Shown here: positions 29,855-38,362 of the stretch, piece after piece
Layout: every line of letters begins with the position of its first letter
How positions within the stretch are numbered: the stretch's first letter is position 1
Program-made: the position numbers and the translations under genes
The notes under the pieces: model-generated
Seen by the model: the letters and a program-made list of their open reading frames with translations, nothing else
What the model was told of the DNA's origin: nothing
Database searches by the model: none
DNA from: Anaerocolumna sp. AGMB13025
Lineage (GTDB): Bacteria; Bacillota; Clostridia; Lachnospirales; Lachnospiraceae
Direction of reading: 5' to 3'
DNA: 64,000 bases
Assembly (NCBI RefSeq): GCF_029689925.1
Contig: NZ_CP121445.1
Coordinates: 1,605,001 to 1,669,000, forward strand

Positions 29855-30161
29855 GAATCCTGGATAAAATCAGCTCAAAAAACTAAATCAAAAGCAGTGG
29901 TCCGGGTCTGTTTCATATGCGTATCATTCTGTGTCTGTAAAAATTCATTTATGAATTTTTATTCACTTATGGAATTTGCATGTGGTAAAGAGAGAAAAAG
30001 CGCATTGTTTGACGAGCAAAAGCGAGGAGTTTGCGTTTTTTCTCTCTAGCCTTACCACATTCAAACTCCATTAGTGAATACAGACTCAGAATCTAAGCAT
30101 ATGAAACAGACCCGGACCACTGCTTGCTGCATACCCCACCGGCTGATTTTATCCAGGATTC
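29855..30161. repeat. 307-nt imperfect palindrome (MITE-like or long-hairpin RNA)
   Basis: The outer arms GAATCCTGGATAAAATCAGC (29855-29874) and its exact complement (30142-30161) pair over 20 bp. A second perfect 29-bp arm pairs 29892-29920 with 30097-30125. Further imperfect arms (29926-29990 with 30052-30092) pair except for a 21-nt side hairpin present only on the left. AGAGAGAAAAAGCGCA pairs with TGCGTTTTTTCTCTCT around a 27-nt centre near 30025. A 68-codon frame inside is probably chance. Confidence 0.85.
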
Positions 30162-30265
30162 CTCCCCCTTAAACCAACCCCTAAAACTAAATACCTTTCA
30201 AGCAACCCCGTTCTATAAATTTCCCCCAGCGTAGAAATATACACTAATTCCAAAAGATTTGTCCA

Positions 30266-30294
30266 TTGTGAAAAATTTATGGATTTTTTATAAT
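30266..30294 (+). promoter_or_regulatory. Promoter of the glycoside-utilisation operon
   Basis: TTGTGA (30266-30271) and TATAAT (30289-30294) are 17 bp apart, about 25 bases before the AAAGGAGG of the first permease gene. The weak -35 fits activation by a regulator. Confidence 0.6.
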
Positions 30295-30325
30295 TAGTTT
30301 ATACTAATAAAAAAGGAGGAACGGT

Positions 30326-31279
30326 ATGAAAACCGGAATAGCAAAACCAGGACAGCCGGTCCATATTAAAAATGCATCCCTTGGCAAACGGCTCTTAAGA
30401 TTCTGGCCCCTTTATCTGATGCTGCTGCCATGTATCATCTATTACATTTTGATTTGTTATGTTCCAATGAGCGGGGTGGTACTGGCCTTTAAAGATTATT
30501 CTTTTAAAAAGGGGATTTGGGGAAGTCCCTGGGTCGGATTCAGGTATTTCAAAACCTTTTTTACGAGTTATGACTGCCTTAGACTGATTCGGAATACACT
30601 AACGGTTGGCTTTATCAAGTGTATTCTGGAATTCCCTTTCGCAATCGTTCTGGCTTTAATGTTAAATGAAGTCAAAAGCATTAAATTCAAAAAAGTGAGC
30701 CAGACCATAACGTATCTGCCTCATTTCTTATCCTCCGTAATTATCATCACCATGATACAGAGGATACTAGCTCCTAATACCGGAGTTATTAACCAGATCA
30801 TCGGGAACCTTGGAGGCGATCCCGGAACCTTCTTTTTAATGGATGCAAAATACTTTTTCAAGATACTATTTTCCATGGACTTATGGAGGAATATCGGTTG
30901 GGATTCCATTATTTACTTAGCGGCTATAAGCGGAGTAGATGTATCGCTTTATGAAGCTGCCGAAATGGACGGTGCTACCAAATTAAAAAAGATGTGGCAT
31001 ATCACTTTGCCGAGCATCCGGGGTACCATTGGACTTCTCTTTATTATGGGTGTAGGCGGTTTATTAGCTTCCGGATTTGATCAAATATATCTGTTAAGGA
31101 CTCCTGGAAATATGTCCGTAGCCGATACCCTTGATACTTTTGTGGTACGAATCGGCTTACAGGGAGGACAATTCGGTTATGCAACTGCTATTGGTTTAAT
31201 CCAGGGAATTGTAGGATTAATTCTGGTAATAGTATGTAATAAAATATCTAAAAAAGTTACCGAGGTCGGGCTCTGGTAA
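30326..31279 (+). CDS. ABC sugar transporter permease, LplB type
   Basis: This 317-residue inner-membrane permease has about six membrane helices and the binding-protein-dependent transport EAA loop (YEAAEMDGATKLKKMWHITLPSIRG). Its LplB-like N-terminus (RFWPLYLMLLPCIIYYILICYVPMSGVVLAFKDY) marks the subfamily that imports complex oligosaccharides with a large lipoprotein. It partners with the YtcP-type permease at 33325. The ATPase is not encoded here; a shared MsmX-like ATPase elsewhere is expected. Confidence 0.9.
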   Translation: MKTGIAKPGQPVHIKNASLGKRLLRFWPLYLMLLPCIIYYILICYVPMSGVVLAFKDYSFKKGIWGSPWVGFRYFKTFFTSYDCLRLIRNTLTVGFIKCILEFPFAIVLALMLNEVKSIKFKKVSQTITYLPHFLSSVIIITMIQRILAPNTGVINQIIGNLGGDPGTFFLMDAKYFFKILFSMDLWRNIGWDSIIYLAAISGVDVSLYEAAEMDGATKLKKMWHITLPSIRGTIGLLFIMGVGGLLASGFDQIYLLRTPGNMSVADTLDTFVVRIGLQGGQFGYATAIGLIQGIVGLILVIVCNKISKKVTEVGLW

Positions 31280-31371
31280 AGTATCCGGGCTTCAAAAAGT
31301 GCCGGGTACTAAAAAAGTGCCCACTTATGTAAAAATTATTCGCGTGGTGTCCACGCAGATAGGAGAGAGAT

Positions 31372-33126
31372 ATGAAAAAGAATTTTTTAACACGCTTTGT
31401 TTCGGTTACTATGGCGGCAGTTTTACTGGCAGCGAGTCTGTCTGGATGTGCAAAAACGGGGGGAAAAGAAGATACACAAACAGGAAGCAGTAATACACAA
31501 GAAACCACTTCCGATAAACCGGATACCTGGATTGCAGACCGTACCATAACGGTACAGGCCTATGTAGATGATATTGGATATTCCCTTCCCAAAGATATCA
31601 ATAATACATCTGTTATGAAAGAATTAACGAAACGCACCGGTATAAAACTGGATGTACAGTATTCACCGGGGGACAGTGATGCAACGGTTATGGCTTCTCA
31701 ATTAGCTTCCGGTACCATTCCCGATGTAATTATAAGTTATCTGGATAACTCCACCAGACCGGAATTCCCGTTATTATTAAAAGCGGCACAAGAAGAAATG
31801 TTTACCGATGTGGCACCTTTTATGAAGGATGCAAAAGTATACAGTCATTACCTGGAAGAGGGATATTTACCTAATGATGCTTATAAAAATATAACCTTCC
31901 GTGATGAATTTAAAGGAGCGGCTTATCTTTTACCATTATCCATCCCGGCAGTAGACAGATCCACGGTATATAATCCGCAGGATGCCTATATCGGTGGTAT
32001 GTATATTCAGAAAGCGATTGTAGATAAGCTTGGTATCGACCCTACCAAGATCAACACCCAGGATCAGCTTTATGATTTATTGGTTCAAATCAAAGAAGGC
32101 GGTTTCAAGGATGATAACGGCAATGATGTATATCCGTTAGGACCAAAATTCTGGGGTGGTTCACCGGATGCACTGAGATATATTGTAACTGAATATAACT
32201 GGGGCGTCAGTGATGATTATAATATGGATGAAGACGGAACCATTAAGCACGAAGCAGAAACAGACTATGTATTTAAGAAAATCAATTATGTAAGAAAACT
32301 TCTTGCCGAAGGTTTAATGAATCCAGAATTCTTTACCATGGATGCAACCCGTGCCGGTGAAGTTTCTAAAACTCACAATTCAGCAATTATCGCAGACGTT
32401 CATAACTATCAGGATATTGTTTATGAATCCGACGACTGGGTACCTCTAGGACCTCTTAATGACTTTACCGGAAATAATTCAGAAATTAGAAATGGCAAAG
32501 GTCAAAATGGTGTATGGGCAATTTCCTCCGAAGCTAAAAATCCCGAAGAGATCTTCAAATTCTTTGATTACTTATCTACAAAAGAAGGACAGCTTCTTTG
32601 CGAATATGGTATAGAAGGTGAGAACTATACTATGGTAGACGGAAAACCGGTTTTAACGGAAGATACCTTACAGAAATTAAACAATGGCGATACAGAGGAA
32701 CTTATTAATACGGTAGGTGCTTCCTTTGGTAATACTGCCTGTGTATTCTTTGGCTATGTATTAACAGGTAAAGACTACCTCGCTGATTTTGGTGAAAGCC
32801 GTCCTGGTGCAGCTTCCAGTACAACTTTTAAGAGATCTGTTGATATTGCCACAGAGTATCCTCATACCTATAAGCTGATTTCTGGTCTTAATGCAACAGC
32901 TTATCTCTCCGCCGAAAATATGGCAGATGTAAAGAGTCAGATGGATCTGCTTAATTATAAGGAAATGCTGGTACAGGCTATGTTTGCACCATCTGATAGT
33001 GATGTAAATAAAATCGTTGAAGCCTTTCGTCAGCAGTTAAAATCAGCAGGAATTGATAAATTCAAAGAGTATTTAAAAGAGCTTTATGCTCAGGATAATA
33101 CAACGATTAACTTTTACAATAAATAG
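31372..33126 (+). CDS. Extracellular solute-binding lipoprotein for oligosaccharides
   Basis: This 584-residue protein has a signal peptide and lipobox (LLAASLSGCAKTGG), followed by a Ser/Thr-rich linker and a large type-1 solute-binding domain (LPKDINNTSVMKELTKRTGIKLDVQYSPGDSDATVMASQLASG). The size matches LplA/YtcQ-type binding proteins for long or branched glycans. AGGAGAGAG precedes the start. It lies between the two permeases and carries a stable hairpin 40 bases after its stop, which could protect its mRNA and raise its level. Confidence 0.9.
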   Translation: MKKNFLTRFVSVTMAAVLLAASLSGCAKTGGKEDTQTGSSNTQETTSDKPDTWIADRTITVQAYVDDIGYSLPKDINNTSVMKELTKRTGIKLDVQYSPGDSDATVMASQLASGTIPDVIISYLDNSTRPEFPLLLKAAQEEMFTDVAPFMKDAKVYSHYLEEGYLPNDAYKNITFRDEFKGAAYLLPLSIPAVDRSTVYNPQDAYIGGMYIQKAIVDKLGIDPTKINTQDQLYDLLVQIKEGGFKDDNGNDVYPLGPKFWGGSPDALRYIVTEYNWGVSDDYNMDEDGTIKHEAETDYVFKKINYVRKLLAEGLMNPEFFTMDATRAGEVSKTHNSAIIADVHNYQDIVYESDDWVPLGPLNDFTGNNSEIRNGKGQNGVWAISSEAKNPEEIFKFFDYLSTKEGQLLCEYGIEGENYTMVDGKPVLTEDTLQKLNNGDTEELINTVGASFGNTACVFFGYVLTGKDYLADFGESRPGAASSTTFKRSVDIATEYPHTYKLISGLNATAYLSAENMADVKSQMDLLNYKEMLVQAMFAPSDSDVNKIVEAFRQQLKSAGIDKFKEYLKELYAQDNTTINFYNK

Positions 33127-33164
33127 TTATAAACGGACAAACGAAGAATTTGTTCCGGTTCTTA

Positions 33165-33197
33165 GGATAGCGGCAGGACAAGAGCATGCCGCTATCC
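33165..33197 (+). promoter_or_regulatory. mRNA-stabilising type hairpin after the lipoprotein gene
   Basis: GGATAGCGGCA (33165-33175) and TGCCGCTATCC (33187-33197) form an 11-bp perfect stem without a T-run. It lies in the 198-base spacer before the second permease and may create partial termination or 3' protection. Confidence 0.6.
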
Positions 33198-33324
33198 CCA
33201 TAAATAAAAGTGTTCTGTTTATAAAAAGGTCAGTTAATAACCAAAATACGTTTAAGAATATACCTTTATTAAATCCCTCTGAGGATTGTAAAGGAGTAAA
33301 TGAAAAGAAAGGATACGATAATCC

Positions 33325-34242
33325 ATGAAATCAAAAAGTGTTCCTGCAGGCAGTAAGATCAAAACTAGCACTTCGGAAAAAATTATCCAGATAATTATTG
33401 ATTGTCTGCTGATTGGGTTATGTCTTCTCATACTTTTACCCTGCATCAATGTACTGGTGTTATCTTTTAACGAAGGTTCCGATGCGGCAAAGGGCGGAAT
33501 CTATTTCTGGCCAAGAGTGTTTTCACTGGCAAACTATAAAGAAGTATTTGCCGATGGAAGTATTATGAAAGCATATAAAATTACCATAGCCCGTACCATA
33601 ATCGGAACAGCGGCAAGCCTCTTGGTAACGTCTTTGGCAGCTTACTCGTTAAAAGAAGCAAAACTCCCCTTTCGTAAACTGATTACGGTACTGATTACAT
33701 TTACCATGTTGTTCAGTGGTGGAATGATTCCTACTTATATTCAATATAATAAACTGCATTTACTGAATTCCTTCTGGGTATATGTTGTTCCAAGTCTGGT
33801 AAGTGTTACTTACCTGCTCATGATGAGGACGTTCTTTGAATCCGTACCGGAGAGTCTGGAGGAATCTGCAAAGCTGGACGGCTGCGGATACTTTAAAATC
33901 TACACAAAAATTATGCTGCCTTTAAGTAAACCAGTTATCGCAGTAGTTGGACTTTATACGGCAGTGAATCATTGGAACGACTGGTTCTCCGGTTCTTTTT
34001 ACATGAAGTCAAGTGCTTTATGGCCGGTACAGACTGTTTTGCAGCAGATGTTATCCAGAGCCATGGCTTCCCAGCAGGTGACTACGGTAAGCCAGGCAAT
34101 TGCCCACAATACCAACTCGGTAACCTCCGACTCGTTAAAGATGGCGGCGGTGGTGGTTACAACCGTTCCGATTCTCTGTGTGTATCCCTTTGTACAGAAA
34201 TACTTTGCCCAGGGTGCCATGATTGGTGCGGTAAAGGGATAA
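33325..34242 (+). CDS. ABC sugar transporter permease, YtcP type
   Basis: This 305-residue permease has about six helices and the EAA motif (LEESAKLDGCGYFKIYTKIMLPLSKPVIAV); its N-terminus (KIIQIIIDCLLIGLCLLILLPCINVLVLSF) is typical of YtcP. With the LplB-type protein it forms the heterodimeric channel for the oligosaccharide captured by the lipoprotein. AAAGG lies upstream. It is followed at 83 bases by the sugar kinase gene. Confidence 0.9.
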   Translation: MKSKSVPAGSKIKTSTSEKIIQIIIDCLLIGLCLLILLPCINVLVLSFNEGSDAAKGGIYFWPRVFSLANYKEVFADGSIMKAYKITIARTIIGTAASLLVTSLAAYSLKEAKLPFRKLITVLITFTMLFSGGMIPTYIQYNKLHLLNSFWVYVVPSLVSVTYLLMMRTFFESVPESLEESAKLDGCGYFKIYTKIMLPLSKPVIAVVGLYTAVNHWNDWFSGSFYMKSSALWPVQTVLQQMLSRAMASQQVTTVSQAIAHNTNSVTSDSLKMAAVVVTTVPILCVYPFVQKYFAQGAMIGAVKG

Positions 34243-34324
34243 GTTAAATTACGAACGGGAACTTAAAAATACGGATAATAGGAAGTAAATTTAGACGAAA
34301 TAGATAGTAGAAAGGGTATAAACA

Positions 34325-35269
34325 ATGGCTGAGAATAAATGGGATGCATTTATCTATGGTGATGTAAATGTGGATATCGTAATACCCGGAGTAGAACATT
34401 TTCCCCTGCCTGGGCAGGAGGATGTGGTGGATACCATGGAAACTTATGTAGGTGGTGGTGCGGCCCTTTTTACCCTTGGACTTGGTAAGCTGGGGTTAAA
34501 GCCTGTATTTCAGGGAACAATCGGTGGGGACTGTTACGGAAAATTCATATTAGAGGAATTTAATAAAGTCAATGCAGATTGTTCTTTATTAAGGGTCAGC
34601 GAGTCCAATCAAACAGGTATATCAATTAGTTTTACCAACGAAAAGGATCGTTGCTTTTTGACTTACAGAGGAACAAATGCAGAAATCGATTTAGGTTTGG
34701 TAGAATTAAACCAGGTGGAAAAGTCAAGGCATATCCATGTAACAGGATATGCGGGAAGTAAAAATCACGGGAAATATTTAAGCCTGTTAAAACAGGTAAA
34801 AGAAATGCAGAATATAACAGTTTCTTTTGATGTGGGCTGGGATGATACCGATGAATGGTATGAAGGAATTTATGAGTTATTTCCTTACATTGATGTATTG
34901 TTTATGAACGAAACAGAAGCCATTCACTACGCAAGAAAAGCAACTGCCAGGGAAGCAATCAAAGATTTTTCCGGCTATTGCAAAACCACTGTTGCAAAAC
35001 TTGGTAAAAACGGAGCCATCGCATATCAGGGTGGTAACTTCTTTCAGGCACAAAGCTATAATGTTACGGCAGTGGATACGACTGGTGCCGGGGATTCTTT
35101 TAACGCAGGCTTTATATACGGTTACTTAAAGGGTAAGGATATAACGGAATGCTTAAAATACGGCAATGGCTGCGGAGCGTTATCCGTAACAAAGCTAGGT
35201 GGCAATACCGGATTTCCTACCGAAAGCAGGTTGTCAGAGTTTATAAAAGAACAGGAAGAAAGGCAGTGA
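34325..35269 (+). CDS. PfkB family carbohydrate kinase
   Basis: This 314-residue ribokinase-like enzyme reads DAFIYGDVNVDIVIPGVEHFP at the start, a GGGAALFTLGLGKLG substrate region, and DTTGAGDSFNAGFIYGYLKG with the anion hole and catalytic aspartate near the C-terminus. It phosphorylates a sugar (or nucleoside) released by the glycosidases of this locus; the specific sugar is unknown. GAAAGGG precedes the ATG. The stop overlaps the possible GTG start of the next gene. Confidence 0.85.
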   Translation: MAENKWDAFIYGDVNVDIVIPGVEHFPLPGQEDVVDTMETYVGGGAALFTLGLGKLGLKPVFQGTIGGDCYGKFILEEFNKVNADCSLLRVSESNQTGISISFTNEKDRCFLTYRGTNAEIDLGLVELNQVEKSRHIHVTGYAGSKNHGKYLSLLKQVKEMQNITVSFDVGWDDTDEWYEGIYELFPYIDVLFMNETEAIHYARKATAREAIKDFSGYCKTTVAKLGKNGAIAYQGGNFFQAQSYNVTAVDTTGAGDSFNAGFIYGYLKGKDITECLKYGNGCGALSVTKLGGNTGFPTESRLSEFIKEQEERQ

Positions 35270-35274
35270 TATCA

Positions 35275-36630
35275 TTGAAAATCACAGTAATTGGCGGCGC
35301 AGGAGTAAGAACGGTTATCTTTATAAACGGGCTTCTGAAACGTTACAAAGCTTTAAATATAGATAAAGTAGTGCTTTACGATATTGACCAGGAGAAACTT
35401 CAGATTATCGGAAAATTGTGTCAACACGTAATTAACAGAAATCAAAAAGACCTTAAACTAGAAACCGCGGATAATGCTATAGATGCCATAAAAGGTGCTG
35501 ACTATGTGGTTACTACCTTAAGAGTCGGTGGTGACCATTCCCGTGTAGTAGATGAAACCATAGCGTTAAGTGCAGGAGTAATCGGACAGGAAACGACCGG
35601 TGTAGGCGGATTTTCCATGGCAGTACGTACCATACCGGTTTTACTTAACTATTGTGAACTGATTAAGCAGTATGCTCCAAAGGCCTGGATTTTTAACTTT
35701 ACCAATCCTTCGGGATTAGTGACACAGGCCTTAAAGAGTGCGGGCTGCGACCGGATAATCGGTATCTGTGACGCTCCCAGCAGTACGAAATTTCGTATGG
35801 CAAAGGAACTTAAAACAACGGAAAAGGATTTATATGTAGAGTTTTTTGGTCTCAATCATTTATCCTGGATCCGCAGCGTGAAAAAGGAAGGAACAGAGAT
35901 TTTACCGGAGTTATTAATGGATGATGCTTTTTTGCACAATATTCAGGAATTCTCCATGTTTGACCCTGAGTTACTTAGATCCCTTGGTTTCCTGCCCAAT
36001 GAATATCTATATTATTATTACCACCGGGAAAAGGCACTGGAAAATATCTTAAAATCCGGAGCAACCAGAGGAAAAACCATAGAAGACGTTAATATCCGTA
36101 TGATGGAGGAACTAAAAACCATGGATATGGAGGCGGACCCAGAAGGAGCCTTACAGACCTTTTTGTATTACATGGCAGTCAGAGAAACTTCCTATATGAG
36201 TATTGAAACCGGAAGTAACAAAAAGGAAGCCATTGAAAAAGGAAATCTTATGGTACCAGATGGTATGGGATATGCCGGTGTAATGCTTGATTGTATTGAA
36301 GGTCTTCAAAGTGAGGAAGGCAATTATCTGGTGTTGTCTGTTGAGAATAATGGCTGTATTGCAGGATTATCAGACAACGATGTCATAGAAGTTACCTGCA
36401 AGGTATCCAAAGAAGGAATTATACCAGTTCCTATTGGTAAAGTACCGGAGGATTGTTATTTATTAATCCGAATGATTAAGTTGTATGAAAAACTGACAGT
36501 AGAAGCAATTAAAAATAAGTCGATGGAAACTGCTATTAAAGCACTTACTCTCCATCCCCTGATTAATTCTTATTCCCTGGCTAAGAAACTGACTGAGGAA
36601 TATGACAAAATTTATGGCGGAATATTTTAA
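35275..36630 (+). CDS. Glycoside hydrolase family 4 enzyme (NAD- and metal-dependent)
   Basis: This ~451-residue GH4 protein has a Rossmann start KITVIGGAGVRTV, DYVVTTLRVGG, and ETTGVGGFSMAVRTIP. Its GH4 metal-site cysteine and histidine regions are NFTNPSG, IGICDAP and FGLNHLSW. GH4 enzymes cleave alpha- or beta-glycosides, often 6-phosphorylated, by an oxidation-elimination mechanism using NAD. I placed the start at TTG 35275; GTG at 35266, overlapping the kinase stop, is possible. A longer frame reaching 35149 lies inside the kinase gene and is not real. Confidence 0.85.
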   Translation: MKITVIGGAGVRTVIFINGLLKRYKALNIDKVVLYDIDQEKLQIIGKLCQHVINRNQKDLKLETADNAIDAIKGADYVVTTLRVGGDHSRVVDETIALSAGVIGQETTGVGGFSMAVRTIPVLLNYCELIKQYAPKAWIFNFTNPSGLVTQALKSAGCDRIIGICDAPSSTKFRMAKELKTTEKDLYVEFFGLNHLSWIRSVKKEGTEILPELLMDDAFLHNIQEFSMFDPELLRSLGFLPNEYLYYYYHREKALENILKSGATRGKTIEDVNIRMMEELKTMDMEADPEGALQTFLYYMAVRETSYMSIETGSNKKEAIEKGNLMVPDGMGYAGVMLDCIEGLQSEEGNYLVLSVENNGCIAGLSDNDVIEVTCKVSKEGIIPVPIGKVPEDCYLLIRMIKLYEKLTVEAIKNKSMETAIKALTLHPLINSYSLAKKLTEEYDKIYGGIF

Positions 36631-36687
36631 TATATTGTTCTGAATTTCCAAAGTTCATAATATTAGCCTGAAATTCCAGATTTCGTA

Positions 36688-36715
36688 TTGACATAATCTC
36701 TGGATAAATTATAAT
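36688..36715 (+). promoter_or_regulatory. Internal promoter before the GH125 gene
   Basis: TTGACA (36688-36693) and TATAAT (36710-36715) have a 16-bp spacer, so the GH125 gene can be transcribed separately from the transport operon. It leads into the hairpin element at 36783. Confidence 0.65.
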
Positions 36716-36782
36716 AATTAGAGTTTATAAAATAAATTATAACTATTGTGGAATTTTGCTGGATAGTTAGGTAATCTGGGAA

Positions 36783-36892
36783 ATTGAAAGAGAAAAAGAA
36801 AATATAGAATGAGAAAGGTGCCGCATTTAGAACGAATCCTGTTCATTTGTGGCAGTATCGCGAGAGTTCATTTGCGATATATAATAGGTAAG
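36783..36892 (+). ncRNA. Recurrent hairpin element, copy before GH125
   Basis: TGCCGCA (36819-36825) pairs with TGTGGCA (36848-36854), followed at once by the hairpin TATCGC (36856-36861)/GCGATA (36874-36879), just before the start codon. The layout and the strings TTGAAAG, GTGCC-CATT and TTGTGGCAGTATCGC match the copies upstream of lrgA and lrgB, so this is a repeated cis element. Confidence 0.55.
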
Positions 36893-36895
36893 TAT

Positions 36896-38182
36896 ATGAA
36901 TATGGAAGAAAAACAACAACAATTAAATCAAGCGGTACGTGAAATTGCCGAAAAAATCGGAGATAAGTTTAAAGATAATGCAAAACTCCATCAGACCTTT
37001 ATTAATTGCTTTGAAAGTACGGCTAAAACGACTACCAAATTTTTAGAGAATGAGGAAACCTTTGTATTTACCGGAGATATTGCTGCCATGTGGCTTAGGG
37101 ATTCTTCTGCCCAGGTGGTACATTATCTTCCCTTTGTAAAAGAATATTCGGTAATCGGGGATATGGTAAAAGGTTTGATAAAGAGACAGATGGCCTGCAT
37201 TATGATTGATCCTTACGCCAATGCCTTTAATGAAGAAGCCAATGGAAACTGCTGGGAAGTGGATATTACGGAATCCTCACCCTGGGACTGGGAGAGAAAG
37301 TATGAAATAGATTCCTTATGTTACCCGATTTGGCTCCTTAATGAATATTATGCGGGAACCGGGGATCACTCTGTTTTTACCGAAGAGGTAAAAAAGGTCT
37401 GCGACATTATTATCAAACTATGGCGCAGAGAACAAAATCACGACCGTGATTCCAAGTATTCCTTTATCCGTGTAAATTGTCCTCCGTCGGATACCTTAAC
37501 CAGAGATGGTAAGGGAGAACCCACCGGATACACCGGGATGACCTGGTCAGGTTTTCGTCCCAGTGATGATGCCTGCAAGTATGGTTATCTGATTCCCGCC
37601 AATATGTTTGCGGTTACAGTACTAGGCTTCATAGCAGAATTTGCGGATAAAATCTTTAAGGATGCTTCTCTGAAAGCAGAAGCAGTTAAATTAAGGGATG
37701 AAATCAATCAGGGAATTAAAGCTTACGGAGTAGTAAAGGATGAAGAATTCGGAGAGATGTATGCCTATGAAACAGACGGACTAGGCAATTATAACCTGAT
37801 GGATGATGCCAATGTTCCTAGTCTTTTATCCATTCCCTGGATTGGTTTTACAGATACAGAGGATAAGATTTACCAGAATACCAGACGTTTTATTTTAAGC
37901 AGCCGTAATCCTTATTATTATGAAGGATCTTTTGCAAAAGGGATTGGAAGCCCTCACACACCGGATCAGTATATCTGGCATATTGCCCTTACGATGCAGG
38001 GATTGACAGCAGAAACAAAAGAAGAAAAAGAATCGATACTAACAACCCTTTTACAAACCGATGGGGACAAGCAGGTCATGCATGAAGGCTTCCTCTGCAA
38101 TGATCCCAAGGCATATACCAGAGAGTGGTTTGCCTGGGCAAACTCCTTATTTGCTTTGTTTGTAATGGAAGTATATCAGTAA
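36896..38182 (+). CDS. Glycoside hydrolase family 125 (exo-alpha-1,6-mannosidase family)
   Basis: This 428-residue cytoplasmic enzyme of GH125 has [65 protein letters not shown] and a C-terminal [12 protein letters not shown]. Characterised members are metal-independent exo-alpha-1,6-mannosidases acting on N-glycan-derived mannosides. Its presence beside an LplB/YtcP transporter suggests import and trimming of mannose-containing glycans. The start at 36896 is preferred: the longer frame from 36809 merely translates the repeated hairpin element. Confidence 0.85.
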   Translation: MNMEEKQQQLNQAVREIAEKIGDKFKDNAKLHQTFINCFESTAKTTTKFLENEETFVFTGDIAAMWLRDSSAQVVHYLPFVKEYSVIGDMVKGLIKRQMACIMIDPYANAFNEEANGNCWEVDITESSPWDWERKYEIDSLCYPIWLLNEYYAGTGDHSVFTEEVKKVCDIIIKLWRREQNHDRDSKYSFIRVNCPPSDTLTRDGKGEPTGYTGMTWSGFRPSDDACKYGYLIPANMFAVTVLGFIAEFADKIFKDASLKAEAVKLRDEINQGIKAYGVVKDEEFGEMYAYETDGLGNYNLMDDANVPSLLSIPWIGFTDTEDKIYQNTRRFILSSRNPYYYEGSFAKGIGSPHTPDQYIWHIALTMQGLTAETKEEKESILTTLLQTDGDKQVMHEGFLCNDPKAYTREWFAWANSLFALFVMEVYQ

Positions 38183-38219
38183 AAAACTGTAATTATTCGT
38201 AGTGGTAATTTTTTTAAGT

Positions 38220-38270
38220 GGATACCGTATGGGGAATAAAATATGTATTTGCCTATGCGGTATCCTTTTT
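38220..38270 (+). terminator. Strong terminator after the GH125 gene
   Basis: GGATACCGTATGGG (38220-38233) pairs along 14 bp, with a few G-T pairs, with CCTATGCGGTATCC (38252-38265); TTTTT follows. Confidence 0.85.
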
Positions 38271-38362
38271 CGGTAGCTGAAATATTACTCTATATTTATT
38301 ATGGTTTTGATACTGTATTTTGCACCCTCAAAAACAAGTATATCACAAAATGGAGCAGACTT

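Noticed and set aside
29843..30049. 68-codon frame in the palindrome
   Set aside because: It runs through one arm and the centre of the 307-nt inverted repeat, and has no ribosome site or recognisable protein features.
35149..35274. N-terminal extension of the GH4 gene
   Set aside because: The extension overlaps the PfkB gene out of frame, and the Rossmann start KITVIGG fixes the true beginning near 35275.
36809..36895. N-terminal extension of the GH125 gene
   Set aside because: It is a translation of the repeated hairpin element; the same kind of extension appears artificially before lrgA and lrgB.
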